Origin: DASPKW01 sp038244055
GTDB lineage: Bacteria; Planctomycetota; Phycisphaerae; Tepidisphaerales; Tepidisphaeraceae
DNA length: 8,437 nucleotides
Direction: 5' to 3'
Assembly: GCA_038244055.1 (NCBI GenBank)
Contig: JBBRTW010000321.1
Coordinates: 1-8,437, forward strand
Below are positions 6,966 through 8,437 of the stretch, piece by piece. Made by a program: the position numbers and the translations under genes. A model generated the notes under the pieces. The model did no database searches. It had not been told where the DNA came from and worked only from the letters and a program-made list of their open reading frames with translations. Numbering within the stretch: position 1 is the stretch's first letter; every line of letters starts with the position of its first letter.

Positions 6966-7090
6966 AAATCCGAAACCAGAAACCAGAATGGCGAATCAAC
7001 ATCCAATGACCAATGCTCAAATTGAGCGGGACATTGGTCATTTCCCCATTTTACGTTTGATTCGACATTTTGGTTTCGGAATTCGGATTT
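6966..7090. repeat. Interrupted palindromic element after the ThuA gene
   Basis: Bases 6979-6999 pair with 7057-7077 over 21 positions, broken by one mismatch (6991 with 7065) and one G.U (6986 with 7070). Further in, AATGACCAATG (7005-7015) pairs perfectly with CATTGGTCATT (7032-7042), capped by GCTCAA/TTGAGC. Further out, AAATCCG (6966-6972) matches CGGATTT (7084-7090), and the left arm carries GAAACCA twice (6972-6978 and 6979-6985). The element begins eight bases after the ThuA stop. It lacks a terminal U tract, so it may protect or process the message rather than act as an intrinsic terminator. The pattern recalls dispersed intergenic palindromes of planctomycete-type genomes. Confidence 0.8.
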
Positions 7091-7091
7091 C

Positions 7092-7110
7092 AGCTCGTGT
7101 CTCTGTGGCG
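7092..7110 (+). repeat. Second, shortened copy of the 8-bp-unit repeat
   Basis: AGCTCGTG followed by TCTCTGTG (7092-7107) are two more units of the octamer repeat, and CGTGTCTCTGTGGCG (7096-7110) is identical to 6003-6017. The copy begins directly after the palindromic element and ends ten bases before the DUF167 start codon, so it forms part of that gene's leader. Confidence 0.6.
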
Positions 7111-7120
7111 CATTTTTGAT

Positions 7121-7393
7121 ATGGACTCAGTGATCCTCCACGTCAAAGTCGTCCCCGGCTCCTCGCGCGATCGCGTGGCGGGGCGGTATGGGGAGGGGAT
7201 CAAGATTCAGACTTCCGCGCCGCCGGAAGGGGGGAAGGCGAATCTGGCGGTGGCGCGCATCCTTGCGCAGTTTCTCAACCTCAAGCCCAGTCAGGTGGAG
7301 CTGGCCTCCGCGCCTGCGAATCCGCGCAAGCAGTTCCGGATATCCGGCCTGTCGGCGGCTCAACTGGCCGAGAAACTGGCCGGATTGGAGTAG
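7121..7393 (+). CDS. DUF167/YggU family protein
   Basis: A small 90-residue cytoplasmic protein of the DUF167 (YggU) family, whose structure is known but whose function is not. The family core is clear: VKVVPGSSRDRVAG (7-20), APPEGGKANLAVARILA (from 30) and the segment ending NPRKQFRISGL. These match the usual order of PxAxxxxI, GxANxA and the RxKxxxI strand. The start at 7121 gives the normal family length; the frame is open from 7070, but that part is the repeat element. No good Shine-Dalgarno is seen, only GTGGCG contributed by the upstream repeat. It is likely transcribed with the ThuA gene unless the palindrome between them stops transcription. Confidence 0.88.
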   Translation: MDSVILHVKVVPGSSRDRVAGRYGEGIKIQTSAPPEGGKANLAVARILAQFLNLKPSQVELASAPANPRKQFRISGLSAAQLAEKLAGLE

Positions 7394-7411
7394 TCGGGGG
7401 AGGGCGCGGTC

Positions 7412-7420
7412 TGATACATT
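7412..7420 (+). promoter_or_regulatory. Possible extended -10 promoter of the unknown secreted protein
   Basis: TGATACATT is an extended -10 form (TG, one base, then TACATT, four of six matches) in the 88-base gap after the DUF167 gene. It would give a leader of roughly 55 bases. The best -35-like sequence upstream, TTGGAG at 7385-7390, is too far away for normal spacing, so this is weak. Confidence 0.25.
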
Positions 7421-7481
7421 GCTCCCCGGTTTCCACCGCGCGGAATCGCCGGCCGCTTCGCCGATCCACAGGAGTGTTGTC

Positions 7482-8132
7482 ATGTCTCTTCGATTGTTCG
7501 TTCGTCGGCTTTTAGGCCGATGCGTTCTTGCTTCGGCCGGCGCATTGGCGCTATCGATTTCATCCTCCGCCTCGGCGCAGGTTGTGTACGAGCCGGTTCA
7601 ATACCAGTATCAATCGGGCGGGCAATCGTACTATTACGGCGGGAGCGACCCGCGCATGCACTGGGCCGCCAACGCCGAATCGGGTCTGTCTTCATGGGGC
7701 CGGTCGAACGGCTACGCCTTCCACAGCGCCCGGCTGGATACCCACCGCGAAGTGTCGGCCGAGCCCGTGCGCGTCTTCGCGGATCAGATGCCGACGCAGA
7801 ACGCGCGATTCTTCGGGTATTCGGTGGATGATGCCCGCAATCAGGCGTATGCCAATTCATACACCTATTTTCGCAAGGCCGATCTGCTCAAGACTGCGCA
7901 GCGGCAGGCGGATGGAACATGGAGCGTCCCCGCGCAGCCGCCCGCGCCGGGGACGATTGAGATTCGTCCGTACAAACCGGCCGCTGCCATCCGGCCATTG
8001 ATGGATGAGAAGAAGGCGGCTGAGCCCAAGCCGATATTGATCATTCCGAAGCGACTGCTGGATAAGCCGCTGTGGGGCGGTGGGAGTCCGACGGCGGATG
8101 CGGGCGCTCCAAGTGAGCGTGTAAAGGCGTAG
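7482..8132 (+). CDS. Secreted protein of unknown family with a Tyr/Gln/Gly-rich start
   Basis: I do not recognise the family of this 216-residue protein. The N-terminus is a basic, then hydrophobic signal peptide ending SSSASA-Q, likely cut after A32, so the protein is exported. Residues 36-54 are rich in Tyr, Gln and Gly (YEPVQYQYQ, SYYYGGS). Residues 60-150 look like one folded region (PVRVFADQMPTQNARFFGYSVDDA, then AYANSYTYFRKADLL). From about 150 the chain is low in complexity and rich in Pro, Lys and Ala (AQPPAPG, EIRPYKP, AEPKPILIIPKRL). The ATG at 7482 follows AGGAG (7470-7474) by seven bases; the frame is open from 7188 but overlaps the DUF167 gene there. A twin-arginine signal was considered but the motif is not matched. 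A cell-wall or surface-associated role is possible but unproven. Confidence 0.75.
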   Translation: MSLRLFVRRLLGRCVLASAGALALSISSSASAQVVYEPVQYQYQSGGQSYYYGGSDPRMHWAANAESGLSSWGRSNGYAFHSARLDTHREVSAEPVRVFADQMPTQNARFFGYSVDDARNQAYANSYTYFRKADLLKTAQRQADGTWSVPAQPPAPGTIEIRPYKPAAAIRPLMDEKKAAEPKPILIIPKRLLDKPLWGGGSPTADAGAPSERVKA

Positions 8133-8166
8133 CGTCGGCATCTTGGACGAGTGCCGAAAAGACGAT

Positions 8167-8281
8167 GCGCAAAGAGGCAAAGGCGCAAAGTGACAAAGAA
8201 GAAAAGAAAAGTCGATTTGAAAGAGACTTAAAACAGTTCCCTTTTTTTTCTTTGCGCCTTTGTTCCTTCGCATCTTTGCGG
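8167..8281. repeat. 8-bp-periodic element with inverted arms
   Basis: The left arm is four octamers ending in CAAAG: GCGCAAAG, AGGCAAAG, GCGCAAAG and TGACAAAG (8167-8198). The right arm is four octamers of the complementary kind: CTTTGCGC, CTTTGTTC, CTTCGCAT and CTTTGCGG (8250-8281). CAAAGGCGCAAAG (8178-8190) and CTTTGCGCCTTTG (8250-8262) are a perfect 13-bp inverted pair; CGCAAAG (8168-8174) and CTTTGCG (8274-8280) pair outside it. The centre is AT-rich with eight T (8242-8249). The element starts 34 bases past the stop of the unknown secreted protein and could end its transcript, though the T-run precedes the second arm, so it is not a standard intrinsic terminator. Confidence 0.75.
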
Positions 8282-8342
8282 TTGCATTTGGCCGCGCAGG
8301 CGAAATTCGCGGCCGCCAACGCAACCTATCCCAACCGGGTAG

Positions 8343-8367
8343 TCCTGTGTAGTCCGCCAACACAGGA
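8343..8367 (+). promoter_or_regulatory. Stem-loop covering the ribosome site of the last gene
   Basis: TCCTGTGT (8343-8350) and ACACAGGA (8360-8367) form a perfect 8-bp stem around a 9-base loop. The right arm contains most of the AGGAG Shine-Dalgarno (8364-8368) of the gene that starts at 8374, so folding would hide it from the ribosome. GTAGTCC is also repeated directly at 8339-8345 and 8349-8355, ten bases apart. The pairing is seen in the sequence; its regulatory use is inferred. Confidence 0.5.
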
Positions 8368-8373
8368 GCGTCC

Positions 8374-8437
8374 ATGTTCCCTCTCCGCGCCGCCCTTCGC
8401 GCCTTCATCGTTCCAATTCTCCTTCTGCCCGGCCTCG
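8374..8437 (+). CDS. Start of a probable secreted protein, cut by the window edge
   Basis: An ATG at 8374 follows AGGAG (8364-8368) by five bases and opens a frame to the end of the window: M-F-P-L-R-A-A-L-R-A-F-I-V-P-I-L-L-L-P-G-L. Two arginines followed by a hydrophobic stretch look like the beginning of a Sec signal peptide. The family cannot be determined from 21 residues. Its ribosome site is covered by a predicted stem-loop. Confidence 0.6.
   Translation, partial: MFPLRAALRAFIVPILLLPGL

Noticed and set aside
7482..7580. Twin-arginine signal peptide on the unknown secreted protein
   Set aside because: R8-R9 lacks the S/T before and the F-L-K-type context after the pair, so a Sec signal is the simpler reading.
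8209..8249. Intrinsic terminator ending in eight T
   Set aside because: The only stem just before the T-run is AAGTC/GACTT (5 bp, 8209-8213 with 8225-8229), AT-rich and 12 bases short of the T-run.
8167..8281. CRISPR array
   Set aside because: The units are 8 bp and contiguous, with no spacers, and no cas-like genes are present.

Overview
The window is a GC-rich stretch of bacterial chromosome with ordinary protein-coding genes and short intergenic gaps rich in repeats. Several features suggest Planctomycetota or a similar environmental heterotroph: a secreted ThuA-domain protein, a large lipoprotein joining a PQQ-type sugar dehydrogenase to a CXXCH cytochrome module, a lipoprotein PHP phosphoesterase, and intergenic arrays of 8-bp repeat units of a kind I recall from such genomes. 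The phylum is inferred from gene content and was not tested.

Left half, minus strand (5882 down to 1). Five genes lie head to tail: a PHP-domain lipoprotein (5882-4584), a RidA/YjgF-family protein (4488-4015), a 1039-residue lipoprotein with CBM9-like, glucose/sorbosone dehydrogenase-like and cytochrome c-like regions (4018-899), an MgtC/SapB membrane protein (839-93), and the first 15 codons of another membrane or secreted protein (47-1). The RidA stop and the dehydrogenase start overlap as ATGA, so the two are probably translationally coupled. A 7-bp stem-loop separates the PHP gene from the RidA gene.

Right half, plus strand (6139 to 8437). A divergent spacer (5883-6138) with an 8-bp-periodic repeat precedes a secreted ThuA-domain protein (6139-6957). 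A roughly 125-bp interrupted palindrome (6966-7090) follows its stop. Next come a DUF167/YggU protein (7121-7393), a secreted protein of unknown family (7482-8132), a second 8-bp-periodic element with inverted arms (8167-8281), and the start of another probable secreted protein (8374-end) whose Shine-Dalgarno lies inside a predicted hairpin.

Taken together, three cell-envelope proteins plausibly acting on sugars or sugar derivatives (the CBM9-dehydrogenase-cytochrome lipoprotein, the PHP hydrolase and ThuA) flank one divergent promoter region. The oxidase-like lipoprotein would pass electrons from substrate through its heme domain to the respiratory chain, while the coupled RidA protein may remove reactive metabolites in the cytoplasm. 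No substrate can be read from the sequence. I see no phage, transposase, CRISPR, tRNA or rRNA. The least ordinary features are the fused lipoprotein with its coupled RidA and the three structured intergenic repeats.
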